Shown: one piece after another, positions 20,916-28,465 of the stretch
How positions within the stretch are numbered: position 1 is the first letter of the stretch
Layout of the letters: every line of letters begins with the position of its first letter
Assembly: GCF_024273235.1 (NCBI RefSeq)
Contig: NZ_JANBVH010000008.1
Span: 62,001 to 126,000 of the forward strand
Direction: 5' to 3'
Length of the DNA stretch: 64,000 nucleotides
Source: Sphingomonas faeni
GTDB lineage: Bacteria > Pseudomonadota > Alphaproteobacteria > Sphingomonadales > Sphingomonadaceae
Notes under the pieces: model-generated
Databases searched by the model: none
What the model was told of the DNA's origin: nothing
The model's input: only the letters and a program-made list of their open reading frames with translations
Translations under genes and position numbers: made by a program

Positions 20916-22309
20916 TCGCCCTGCCTCCCGGCGGCGCCCGCGCGGTCGCGCGTTGCGACGAACTCGGCGTGGCGCCCTACAGCGACCTCCCCGACAACCT
21001 CTACCGCGGCTATCTCACGCCAGCGCATCGCGCCGCGATCGACCGCGTCGGCGCTTGGATGGTGGACGCCGGCATGCAGGTGCGCCTCGACCCCGCCGCC
21101 AATTTGATCGGCCGCTATGACGGGACCAACCCTGACGCCCCCGCGCTGATCATCGGCAGCCATATCGACAGCGTCCGCGACGGCGGCCGGTACGACGGGC
21201 CGCTCGGCATCATGCTAGGCGTCGAAGCCGTCGCCGCGCTGCAAGGCCGCCGCCTCCCCTTCGCGATCGAGATCGTCGCGTTCGGCGACGAGGAGGGTTC
21301 GCGCTTCCCCGCCGCGATGCTGACGAGCCGGGCGATGGCCGGCACGCTCGATCCCGCCGCGCTCGACATGGTCGACGCGGAGGGCATCTCGGTCGCCGAC
21401 GCCCTCGACGCGATGGGTTTCGACGTCGCCGAATACCTTGCCGCCGCCCGCAAGCCCGGCACCACACTCGCCTATCTCGAAGCGCATATCGAACAGGGTC
21501 CGCTGCTCGAAGCCGAAGGGCTCGCGGTCGGTACGGTCACCGGCATTGCTTCGCAACTCCGCTACGCGATCACCGTGACGGGTACCGCAGGCCATGCCGG
21601 TACCACCGCGATGCCGCTCCGCCGCGACGCGCTCGCCGGGGCCGCGGAAATGATCCTGGCCGTCGAGACGATCGCCCGGTCCGCCGTCTCCGACCTTGTT
21701 GCAACAGTAGGCAGCATCGAAGCTTCGCCCGGTGCGGCCAACGTCATTCCCGGCAGCGTGACCTTCACGCTGGATGTTCGCGCAGGCACCGCCACGCGAC
21801 GCGACGAAGCGGCCGCGGATATCCTCGAAGCCTTCCGCGCGATCGCTGGAAAAGAAGCATCCCCCCCTACCTTGTTCCCCCGCGAAGGCGGGGGCCCAGG
21901 AGCCACGAACGGTATCGCGTGTGACCCTGGGCCCCCGCCTTCGCGGGGGAACAAGAATGGGGCTGAGCAGGACGGGCGTGTTGCCTGCCGCAACCTCGAC
22001 ATCGCGATCACCCGCATCCACGACCTCCCCGCCAGCCCGTGCGACCCAGCCCTGATGGACCTGCTGGACGCCGCCACCGCCGCCGCCGGCCACCCCGTCC
22101 GCCGCCTCGTCTCCGGCGCAGGCCACGACGCGATGGTCATGGCCGCGCTCTGCCCGACCGCGATGCTCTTCATCCGCTGCCGCGGCGGAATCAGCCACAA
22201 CCCCGCCGAACATGTCGACCCCGCCGATGCCGACATCGCGCTACACGTCATGTCCGGCTTCATCGACAGATTGAGCGACCAGATGGGAGCGACCCTTGAC
22301 CCTGCTTGA
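20909..22309 (+). CDS. hpxK: Allantoate amidohydrolase (M20 family) with an in-frame palindromic insertion
   Basis: Hydrolyses allantoate toward ureidoglycine, releasing ammonia. Metal-site motifs: GSHIDSVRDGGRYDGPLG, GDEEGSRF, AHIEQGP, and later GHDAMVMA and HNPAEH; the dimerisation domain contains GHAGTTAMPLRRDALAG. At 466 residues it is about 45 longer than expected. The excess lies between the helix DEAAADILEAFRAIA and the strand LDIAITRIHDLPASP and is encoded by a dispersed palindrome (21871-21955) plus flanking bases. The frame stays open, so the enzyme may work with a surface loop added at the edge of the dimerisation domain. Confidence 0.87.
   Translation: MVIALPPGGARAVARCDELGVAPYSDLPDNLYRGYLTPAHRAAIDRVGAWMVDAGMQVRLDPAANLIGRYDGTNPDAPALIIGSHIDSVRDGGRYDGPLGIMLGVEAVAALQGRRLPFAIEIVAFGDEEGSRFPAAMLTSRAMAGTLDPAALDMVDAEGISVADALDAMGFDVAEYLAAARKPGTTLAYLEAHIEQGPLLEAEGLAVGTVTGIASQLRYAITVTGTAGHAGTTAMPLRRDALAGAAEMILAVETIARSAVSDLVATVGSIEASPGAANVIPGSVTFTLDVRAGTATRRDEAAADILEAFRAIAGKEASPPTLFPREGGGPGATNGIACDPGPPPSRGNKNGAEQDGRVACRNLDIAITRIHDLPASPCDPALMDLLDAATAAAGHPVRRLVSGAGHDAMVMAALCPTAMLFIRCRGGISHNPAEHVDPADADIALHVMSGFIDRLSDQMGATLDPA
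21871..21955. repeat. Palindromic element family B inside the allantoate amidohydrolase gene (copy 3)
   Basis: Perfect 30-base inverted repeats (21871-21900 and 21926-21955, starting CTTGTTCCCCCGCGAAGGCG) flank a 25-base centre. The centre, reversed, closely matches that of the intergenic copy at 8584-8663. Translated in the gene's frame it gives a Gly/Pro-rich segment with PREGGGPG and PGPPPSRG. Confidence 0.9.
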
Positions 22310-23534
22310 CCCCCTGTTGTTCGGGGAAATCGACCCGCCGCAGCGCCTGCTGATGGGCCCCGGCCCGATCAACGCGCACCCGCGTGTGCTGCGCGCGATG
22401 GCCGCCGACCTGCTCGGCCAGTTCGACCCCGAGATGACCGCCTATATGAACCAGGTCATGGCGCTCTACCGCCCGGTCTTCGGCACGACCAACCCCTGGA
22501 CGATGCTGATCGACGGCACCGCGCGCGCTGGAATCGAGGCGGCACTGGTCAGCCTCGTCACCCCCGGCGACACCGTGCTCGTAGTGAATTTCGGCCGCTT
22601 CGGACTCCTGCTCACGGAGATCCTCGCCCGCATCGGCGCGGTCGTCGAAACCGTCGAGGCACCGTGGGGCGAAACCGTCCCGCTCGACGCCATCGCCCGC
22701 GCCATCGACCGCACCGCCCCCAAGGTCGTCGCCTCGGTCCACGGCGACACCTCCACGACGATGGCGCAACCGCTGGAGGGCCTCGGCGCGCTCTGCCGAG
22801 CGGCGGGCGCGCTGAGCTATGTCGACGCCACCGCGACGATCGGCGGCATGGAGATCGCGACCGATCGCTGGGGAATCGACGTCGTCACCGGGGGCTTGCA
22901 GAAATGCCTCGGCGGCCCGTCAGGCTCGGCCCCGATCACGATCTCCGCCGCCGCCGCCGCGCACATCGCCGCGCGCCGCCACGTCGAGCGCGGCATCCGT
23001 CGCGACGATATCGTCGACGGCGCCGGGCCGCGCATAGGCTCGAACTATTTCGACCTCGCGATGATCATGGATTACTGGTCGGACAAACGCCTCAACCATC
23101 ACACCGAAGCGACCTCGATGCTCTACGCGGCAAGGGAATGCGCGCGGCTGGCGCTCGGCGAAGGGCTCGATGCGCGCTACGCCCGCCACGCCTCCGCCGG
23201 CCGTGCGATGACTGCCGGCCTGCGCGCGATGGGCCTTCGCGTGTTCGGCGACGATGCGCACCGGATGACCAACGTCACCGGCGTCCACATCCCCGACGGC
23301 ATCGACGGCGAGCGCGTCCGCACCGCGATGCGCGAGCATTTCGAAATCGAGATCGGCACCGCTTTCGGTCCGCTCCAGGGCAAGGTCTGGCGGCTTGGCG
23401 CGATGGGCTATAACGCGATGAAGCATAAGGTGCTGCTGACGCTCGCCGCTCTGGAGGCGTGCCTCAAGGCCGAGGGGTATCTGTTGCCCGACGGCGAAGC
23501 GGTGAAGGCCGCGCTTCAGGCCTGGCACGCATGA
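22296..23534 (+). CDS. hpxJ: Ureidoglycine-glyoxylate aminotransferase
   Basis: Class V PLP aminotransferase of 412 residues. The cofactor lysine is K203 in TGGLQKCLGGPSG; LLMGPGPINAHPRVL near the start is typical of the alanine-glyoxylate aminotransferase branch that includes PucG/HpxJ. In purine catabolism it moves the amino group of ureidoglycine to glyoxylate, giving oxalurate and glycine. The likely start is TTG at 22296, 14 bases inside the preceding gene, with GGGAG upstream; no better start precedes the family N-terminus. Confidence 0.88.
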   Translation: MTLLDPLLFGEIDPPQRLLMGPGPINAHPRVLRAMAADLLGQFDPEMTAYMNQVMALYRPVFGTTNPWTMLIDGTARAGIEAALVSLVTPGDTVLVVNFGRFGLLLTEILARIGAVVETVEAPWGETVPLDAIARAIDRTAPKVVASVHGDTSTTMAQPLEGLGALCRAAGALSYVDATATIGGMEIATDRWGIDVVTGGLQKCLGGPSGSAPITISAAAAAHIAARRHVERGIRRDDIVDGAGPRIGSNYFDLAMIMDYWSDKRLNHHTEATSMLYAARECARLALGEGLDARYARHASAGRAMTAGLRAMGLRVFGDDAHRMTNVTGVHIPDGIDGERVRTAMREHFEIEIGTAFGPLQGKVWRLGAMGYNAMKHKVLLTLAALEACLKAEGYLLPDGEAVKAALQAWHA

Positions 23535-24406
23535 CGCCCACGCGCGACCTGATCGGCTACGGCGCCACACCGCCCGACCCGCGCTGGCCAGGCGGTGCGC
23601 GCGTGGCGGTGCAGTTCGTCATCAACTACGAGGAGGGCGCCGAGAACTGCGTCCTCAACGGCGATGCCGGCTCCGAGGCGTTTCTCTCCGAAATGGTCGG
23701 CGCAGCAAGCCACCCCGACCGCGCGATGGCGATGGAAAGCCTCTACGAATATGGCGCAAGAGCGGGGTTCTGGCGCCTCCACCGGTTGTTCACCGAGCGC
23801 GCGCTTCCGGTCACCGTCTTCGGCGTTGCCCGCGCGCTCGAAATGAACCCCGCCGCAGTCGAGGCCATGCTCGCCGCCGACTGGGAGATCGCCAGCCACG
23901 GCCTGCGCTGGATCGACTATCAGTCCGTACCCGAAGCCGTCGAACGCGCGCACATCGCCGAGGCCATCGCCCTCCACACACGCCTCAGCGGCACCCGCCC
24001 GCTCGGCTGGTACCAGGGCCGCACCTCGCCCAACACAGCACGCCTCATCGCGGAGGAAGGCGGCTTCGCCTACGACGCCGACAGCTATGCCGACGACCTG
24101 CCCTACTGGGCCGGCCGGCAACTGATCGTCCCCTACACGCTCGACGCCAACGACATGAAGTTCGTGGCGCAGAACGGGTTCACCGAGGGCGACCAATTCT
24201 TCCGCTATCTCCGCGACACGTTCGAGCAATTGCGCAGCGAAGGCGGGCGGATGATGTCGGTCGGTCTCCACGCGCGCATCGCCGGCCGGCCCGCCCGCGC
24301 GCTCGCGCTCGCGAAATTCCTCGATCATGTCATCGCCAGCGGGGACGCTTGGGTCGCCCGCCGCATCGATATCGCCCGCCACTGGATGGAGGTGCACCCC
24401 GCATGA
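23531..24406 (+). CDS. puuE: Metal-independent allantoinase PuuE
   Basis: Opens the hydantoin ring of allantoin to allantoate. The 291-residue protein has the NodB/polysaccharide-deacetylase fold with the PuuE-specific segments VQFVINYEEGAENCVLNGD, ASHGLRWIDYQ and GWYQGRTSPNTARLI. The family usually lacks the deacetylase metal triad. Overlaps of four bases with both neighbours. Confidence 0.92.
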   Translation: MTPTRDLIGYGATPPDPRWPGGARVAVQFVINYEEGAENCVLNGDAGSEAFLSEMVGAASHPDRAMAMESLYEYGARAGFWRLHRLFTERALPVTVFGVARALEMNPAAVEAMLAADWEIASHGLRWIDYQSVPEAVERAHIAEAIALHTRLSGTRPLGWYQGRTSPNTARLIAEEGGFAYDADSYADDLPYWAGRQLIVPYTLDANDMKFVAQNGFTEGDQFFRYLRDTFEQLRSEGGRMMSVGLHARIAGRPARALALAKFLDHVIASGDAWVARRIDIARHWMEVHPA

Positions 24407-24795
24407 CGCCCGTCTTGACGATCGACGATCCCGTGCTGCTCGCCGAAGTGACGCACGCGTTCGAGGACTATGAACGCGCGCTGATGGCCGACGATGTCGC
24501 CACGCTCGACGCGCTGTTCCACGCCGCGCCCACCACCAACCGCTACGGCGTCGGCGAAGTCCTGTACGGCATCGACGCGATCCGCGACTTCCGCAAGGGT
24601 CGGGGCGGCTCCCCCCAGCGCAGGCTCGGCCGGGTCGCGATCACGGTCTACGGTGACAGCTTTGCCACCGCCGACGCCGAGTTCCACCGCGAGGGCAGCG
24701 ACCGTCGCGGCCGCCAGACGCAAGCCTGGGTAAAATTCGCCGACGGCTGGAAAGTGGTCTCCGCGCATGTCAGCCTCGAAGGGTCGACGCATTGA
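24403..24795 (+). CDS. hpxZ: Oxalurate catabolism protein HpxZ (AtzH-like, DUF3225)
   Basis: A 130-residue SnoaL/NTF2-like protein with FEDYERALMADDVATLDALF, RYGVGE and GRQTQAWVKFADGWKVVSAHVS, which match the HpxZ/AtzH family. In Klebsiella it belongs to the hpxWXYZ set; its exact role is unclear, though AtzH-like proteins accompany AtzE-type amidases. Here it is separated from the AtzG/AtzE pair by six genes. Confidence 0.87.
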   Translation: MTPVLTIDDPVLLAEVTHAFEDYERALMADDVATLDALFHAAPTTNRYGVGEVLYGIDAIRDFRKGRGGSPQRRLGRVAITVYGDSFATADAEFHREGSDRRGRQTQAWVKFADGWKVVSAHVSLEGSTH

Positions 24796-25280
24796 CCGCC
24801 GCGGACACCCCCGTTCAGACTGACGCGTTCGTCGCCCGCCACGCCGCCTTGTTCGAGCACTCCCCCTGGGTCGTCGAGCGCGCCGCCGAGGCACTGCTCT
24901 TCACCGACGTCCACGCAGGCCTGATGGCCGCTGTCCATGCAGCAAGCCCTGGCGAACAGCTCGCGCTGATCCGCGCGCACCCCGAACTTGCAGGCAAGGC
25001 CGCGATCGACCGCACGCTGACCGAGGCTTCCACCGCCGAACAGGCCTCCGCCGGCCTGGACCGCCTCACGCCCGCCGAATTCGACCGCTTCCACACGCTC
25101 AACGCCGCCTATCGCGACCGCTTCGATTTCCCCTTCATCATCTGCGTCCGCCTCACCGACAAGGCCGGCATCCTCGCCGCGATTGAGCAGCGCCTAAGCA
25201 ACCTTCGCGAGATAGAGATCGCCACCGCGCTCGCCCAGATCGGCGAAATCGTCCGGCTGCGGCTGGAGGACCTGCCATGA
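24792..25280 (+). CDS. uraD: OHCU decarboxylase UraD
   Basis: Decarboxylates 2-oxo-4-hydroxy-4-carboxy-5-ureidoimidazoline to (S)-allantoin. The 162-residue helical protein has IRAHPELAGK with the catalytic histidine, STAEQASAGLDRL, and FDFPFIICVR. The start is TTG at 24792, whose last bases form the hpxZ stop (TTGA overlap). Confidence 0.93.
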   Translation: MTAADTPVQTDAFVARHAALFEHSPWVVERAAEALLFTDVHAGLMAAVHAASPGEQLALIRAHPELAGKAAIDRTLTEASTAEQASAGLDRLTPAEFDRFHTLNAAYRDRFDFPFIICVRLTDKAGILAAIEQRLSNLREIEIATALAQIGEIVRLRLEDLP

Positions 25281-26701
25281 TCGGCCTCCCCGCCCTCGAA
25301 GCGGACCTCGCCCGCCAGCTCGCCCTGATCGGCCACGGCGGCCCGGACTGGACCCGAGCCCGCACACATCCCGAAGGCCATGTCTACGACGTCGTCATTA
25401 TCGGCGGCGGCCAGAGCGGACTCGCCGTAGCGTTCGGCCTGCTGCGCGAGCGCGTCTCGAACATCCTCGTCATTGACGAGAACCCCGCCGGCTATGAAGG
25501 CCCGTGGGACACGTATGCGCGGATGATCACGCTGCGCACGCCGAAGGGGCTCAACCCGATCGACTTCGGCGTCCCCGCGCTCAGCTTCCGCGCCTGGTAC
25601 GAGGCGCAGCACGGCGCCGACGGCTGGGACGCGCTCGACAAGATCCCGCGCGGCGACTGGATGGCGTATCTCCGCTGGTACCGCCGCGTCCTCGCGCTAC
25701 CGGTCCGCAACGACACGAAACTCGACCTGATCGAACCGGTGGAAGACGGTCTCTACCGCCTCCGCATTATCGGCCAGGCGCCGCTGCTCACACGCAAAGT
25801 CGTGCTCGCGACAGGCATCCAGGGCGGCGGCGAATGGCACGTCCCGCCGATGATCGCCGACGCGCTGCCCCGCGACCTCTACGCGCATACCAGCGAGCCG
25901 ATCGACTACGCCGCCCTCGCCGGCAAAAGGATCGGCATCCTCGGCGGCGGCGCCTCCGCCTTCGACAACGCCAACGCGGCGCTCGAATCCGGGGTCGGCA
26001 CCTGCGACGTCTTTCTCCGCCGCAAAGTCCTCCCGCGCATCAACCCGATCCGCCACATGGAGCGCGTCGGCTTCACCGGCCGCTATCCGGCGCTCGCGGA
26101 CGCCGACAAATACGCGGTGATGGCGGCGTTCCTCGGCCACAGCCAGCCGCCGACCAACGACACGTTCACGCGGGCCGCCGCCAAGCCCGGCTTCGCGCTG
26201 CACCTCGGTGCGCCGTGGCTATCGGTCGCGGCAAAAGACGGCGCGGTCCGCGTGGCCACGCCGCAGGGCGACCACATGTTCGATTTCGTGGTGCTCTCGA
26301 CCGGCCTCGTCAGCGATCCCGGCCTTCGCCCCGAGCTGAAGCTCGTCGCAGACTCGATCGCCCGCTGGTCCGATCGTTTCACGCCACCCGCAGGCGAGGC
26401 GAACCCGCTGATCGACGCGCACCCGTATCTCGGCGCGGGCTTCGAATTGCTGCCTCGTGTCCCGGCCGACGCATCAAGGCTGCACGGCCTGTTCGCCTTC
26501 AACTACGCCGCCCTGGTCAGCCTCGGCCTTTCCGCATCGGCATTATCAGGGCTTCGCACCGCACTGCCCCGGATCGTCAAAGGCATCACCGACCAGCTCT
26601 TCCTCGACGACCGCGAGGCCCTCGTCGCCGACCTGCTCGCATACGACGAACCCGAATTCGTCGGCGAATGGCCCAAACCTGCTCAGGACACCGCAGCATG
26701 A
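25277..26701 (+). CDS. FAD-dependent urate hydroxylase candidate, HpyO type
   Basis: A 474-residue two-dinucleotide-fold flavoprotein resembling class B monooxygenases. The FAD motif is VVIIGGGQSGLA (GGGQSG at 43-48) and the second Rossmann motif is RIGILGGGASAFDNANAAL. It lies between uraD and uraH, exactly where a urate-oxidising enzyme is needed, and no uricase or HpxO gene is present. HpyO of Xanthomonas is a known flavoprotein urate hydroxylase unrelated to HpxO; assignment to that family is by context and architecture, not by alignment. Confidence 0.75.
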   Translation: MIGLPALEADLARQLALIGHGGPDWTRARTHPEGHVYDVVIIGGGQSGLAVAFGLLRERVSNILVIDENPAGYEGPWDTYARMITLRTPKGLNPIDFGVPALSFRAWYEAQHGADGWDALDKIPRGDWMAYLRWYRRVLALPVRNDTKLDLIEPVEDGLYRLRIIGQAPLLTRKVVLATGIQGGGEWHVPPMIADALPRDLYAHTSEPIDYAALAGKRIGILGGGASAFDNANAALESGVGTCDVFLRRKVLPRINPIRHMERVGFTGRYPALADADKYAVMAAFLGHSQPPTNDTFTRAAAKPGFALHLGAPWLSVAAKDGAVRVATPQGDHMFDFVVLSTGLVSDPGLRPELKLVADSIARWSDRFTPPAGEANPLIDAHPYLGAGFELLPRVPADASRLHGLFAFNYAALVSLGLSASALSGLRTALPRIVKGITDQLFLDDREALVADLLAYDEPEFVGEWPKPAQDTAA

Positions 26702-27030
26702 CGACGCTCTCCACGCACGTCCTCGACACCACCCATGGCCGCCCCGCCGCCAGGGTCGCGGTACGGCTGTCGACCGCGGCCGGCGTATGGCTGTTCTCCG
26801 CCATCACCAACGCAGACGGCCGCTGCCCCGGCCTTCCCACCATCAAGCCCGGCCGCTATCGCCTCGAATTCTCCGTCGCCGACTATTTCCGCAACAGCGG
26901 CGTCGCGCTGCCCGATCCGCCGTTCCTGGACGTCGTGGGGATCGATTTCGGCGTGAGCGACGCCGATGGCCATTATCACGTACCGCTGCTCGTCTCGCCC
27001 TTCGCCTATTCGACCTATCGCGGCAGCTGA
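26698..27030 (+). CDS. uraH: 5-hydroxyisourate hydrolase
   Basis: Transthyretin-related protein of 110 residues hydrolysing 5-hydroxyisourate to OHCU. The N-terminal THVLDTTHGRPA and the C-terminal SPFAYSTYRGS tetrapeptide signature are both present, so the active-site histidines, arginine and the YRGS end are intact. No signal peptide, so it is cytoplasmic. Confidence 0.96.
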   Translation: MTTLSTHVLDTTHGRPAARVAVRLSTAAGVWLFSAITNADGRCPGLPTIKPGRYRLEFSVADYFRNSGVALPDPPFLDVVGIDFGVSDADGHYHVPLLVSPFAYSTYRGS

Positions 27031-27031
27031 C

Positions 27032-28465
27032 ATGACCGTCCGTTTTCTCCTCGACGACATGATGGTCGAACTCGCCGACGTCGATCCGACCGCTACCCTG
27101 CTCGATCACCTGCGCTACCGGATGCGCCGGACCGGCACCAAGGAAGGCTGTGCGGAGGGGGATTGCGGCGCCTGCACTGTGCTCGTCGGCGACCTGGATA
27201 GCACGCGAGATGCAGTGACCTGGCGCGCGGTGAACGCCTGCATCCTGTTCCTGCCGATGCTTCACGGCAAGGCGCTGCTGACCGTCGAAAGCCTCGCCAA
27301 GGGCGGGGTCCTCACCCCGCTCCAGACCTGCATGGCCGAAAACGGCAGTTCGCAATGCGGCTTCTGCACGCCCGGCTTCGTCATGTCGCTCCACGGCCGC
27401 AGCATCGGCGCAGTCGGCCACACGCTCCCGGTCGCGGACGTGATCGCCGGCAACCTCTGCCGCTGCACCGGCTACGGACCGATCCTCGCCGCCGGTGAGA
27501 GCATCGGACCAGAGCCCCACGACGATGCCGCACTCGTTGCCAGGCTGAAGGCGTTGGCCGAAACCGACACCGTCTCCGGCAGCTTCGGCAACCGTAAATG
27601 GTTCATCCCGCGCAACCCGGCCGCGCTCGCGGACCTGCTTTCCGAATACCCCGATGCCCGCCTCGTCGCCGGCGCGACCGACGTCGGTCTCTGGGTCACC
27701 AAGGGCCTGCAGACGATCGACACGCTAGTCTTCCTCGGCGACATCCCCGAACTCGCCCGGATCGAAGACACCCCGGAGGGCCTGACGATCGGCGCGACGG
27801 TCCGCTACGCCGACGCGCACGATGCGTTCGCACGCCTCCACCCCGATCTCGGCGAACTGACGCGCCGCCTCGGCGGGCTCCAGATCCGCAACGCCGGGAC
27901 GATCGGCGGCAACATCGCCAACGGCTCCCCGATCGGCGACGGCCCGCCTGCGTTCATCGCGCTCGGCGCAACGCTGACGGTGCGGGGCGTCGATGGGCGT
28001 AGGACGATGCCGCTCGAAGACTATTTCATCGCCTACGGAAAACAGGATCTCCGCCCCGGCGAGTTCGTCGAGAGCCTCCACATCCCCCGGCCCGGTCCCC
28101 ACGACATCGTCCACATATCGAAACTCACGCGTCGCTTCGACAGCGACATTACCGCGGTCTGCGGTGCGCTCAAGCTGACCGTCCACGACGACAAAATCAC
28201 CAACGCTCGCGTCGCCTTCGGTGGCATGGCCGCGACACCCAAACGCGCGACCGGATGCGAGGCGGCCCTCACCAACCAGCCCTTCACCCTTGCCACGATC
28301 CAGACCGCCATGGACGCCCTGCGTACCGACTATGCCCCCCTCACCGACGTCCGCGGATCGGCACCCTACCGCATCGAAGCCGCCGCCAACCTGCTGCTCC
28401 GCCTTTGGTACAAGTCCCAGGGCGAAACCGTCTCCGTGCTCGACCTGGAGTCCGCCGGTGCCTGA
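27032..28465 (+). CDS. xdhA: Xanthine dehydrogenase small subunit (2Fe-2S and FAD domains)
   Basis: A 477-residue subunit. The first iron-sulfur cluster is bound by C40, C45 and C48 in KEGCAEGDCGACTV plus a later cysteine; the second cluster motifs are SQCGFC and NLCRCTGYGP. The FAD domain follows from about residue 190 (RLVAGATDVG; AGTIGGNIANGSPIGD). With XdhB it oxidises hypoxanthine and xanthine to urate. Confidence 0.95.
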   Translation: MTVRFLLDDMMVELADVDPTATLLDHLRYRMRRTGTKEGCAEGDCGACTVLVGDLDSTRDAVTWRAVNACILFLPMLHGKALLTVESLAKGGVLTPLQTCMAENGSSQCGFCTPGFVMSLHGRSIGAVGHTLPVADVIAGNLCRCTGYGPILAAGESIGPEPHDDAALVARLKALAETDTVSGSFGNRKWFIPRNPAALADLLSEYPDARLVAGATDVGLWVTKGLQTIDTLVFLGDIPELARIEDTPEGLTIGATVRYADAHDAFARLHPDLGELTRRLGGLQIRNAGTIGGNIANGSPIGDGPPAFIALGATLTVRGVDGRRTMPLEDYFIAYGKQDLRPGEFVESLHIPRPGPHDIVHISKLTRRFDSDITAVCGALKLTVHDDKITNARVAFGGMAATPKRATGCEAALTNQPFTLATIQTAMDALRTDYAPLTDVRGSAPYRIEAAANLLLRLWYKSQGETVSVLDLESAGA

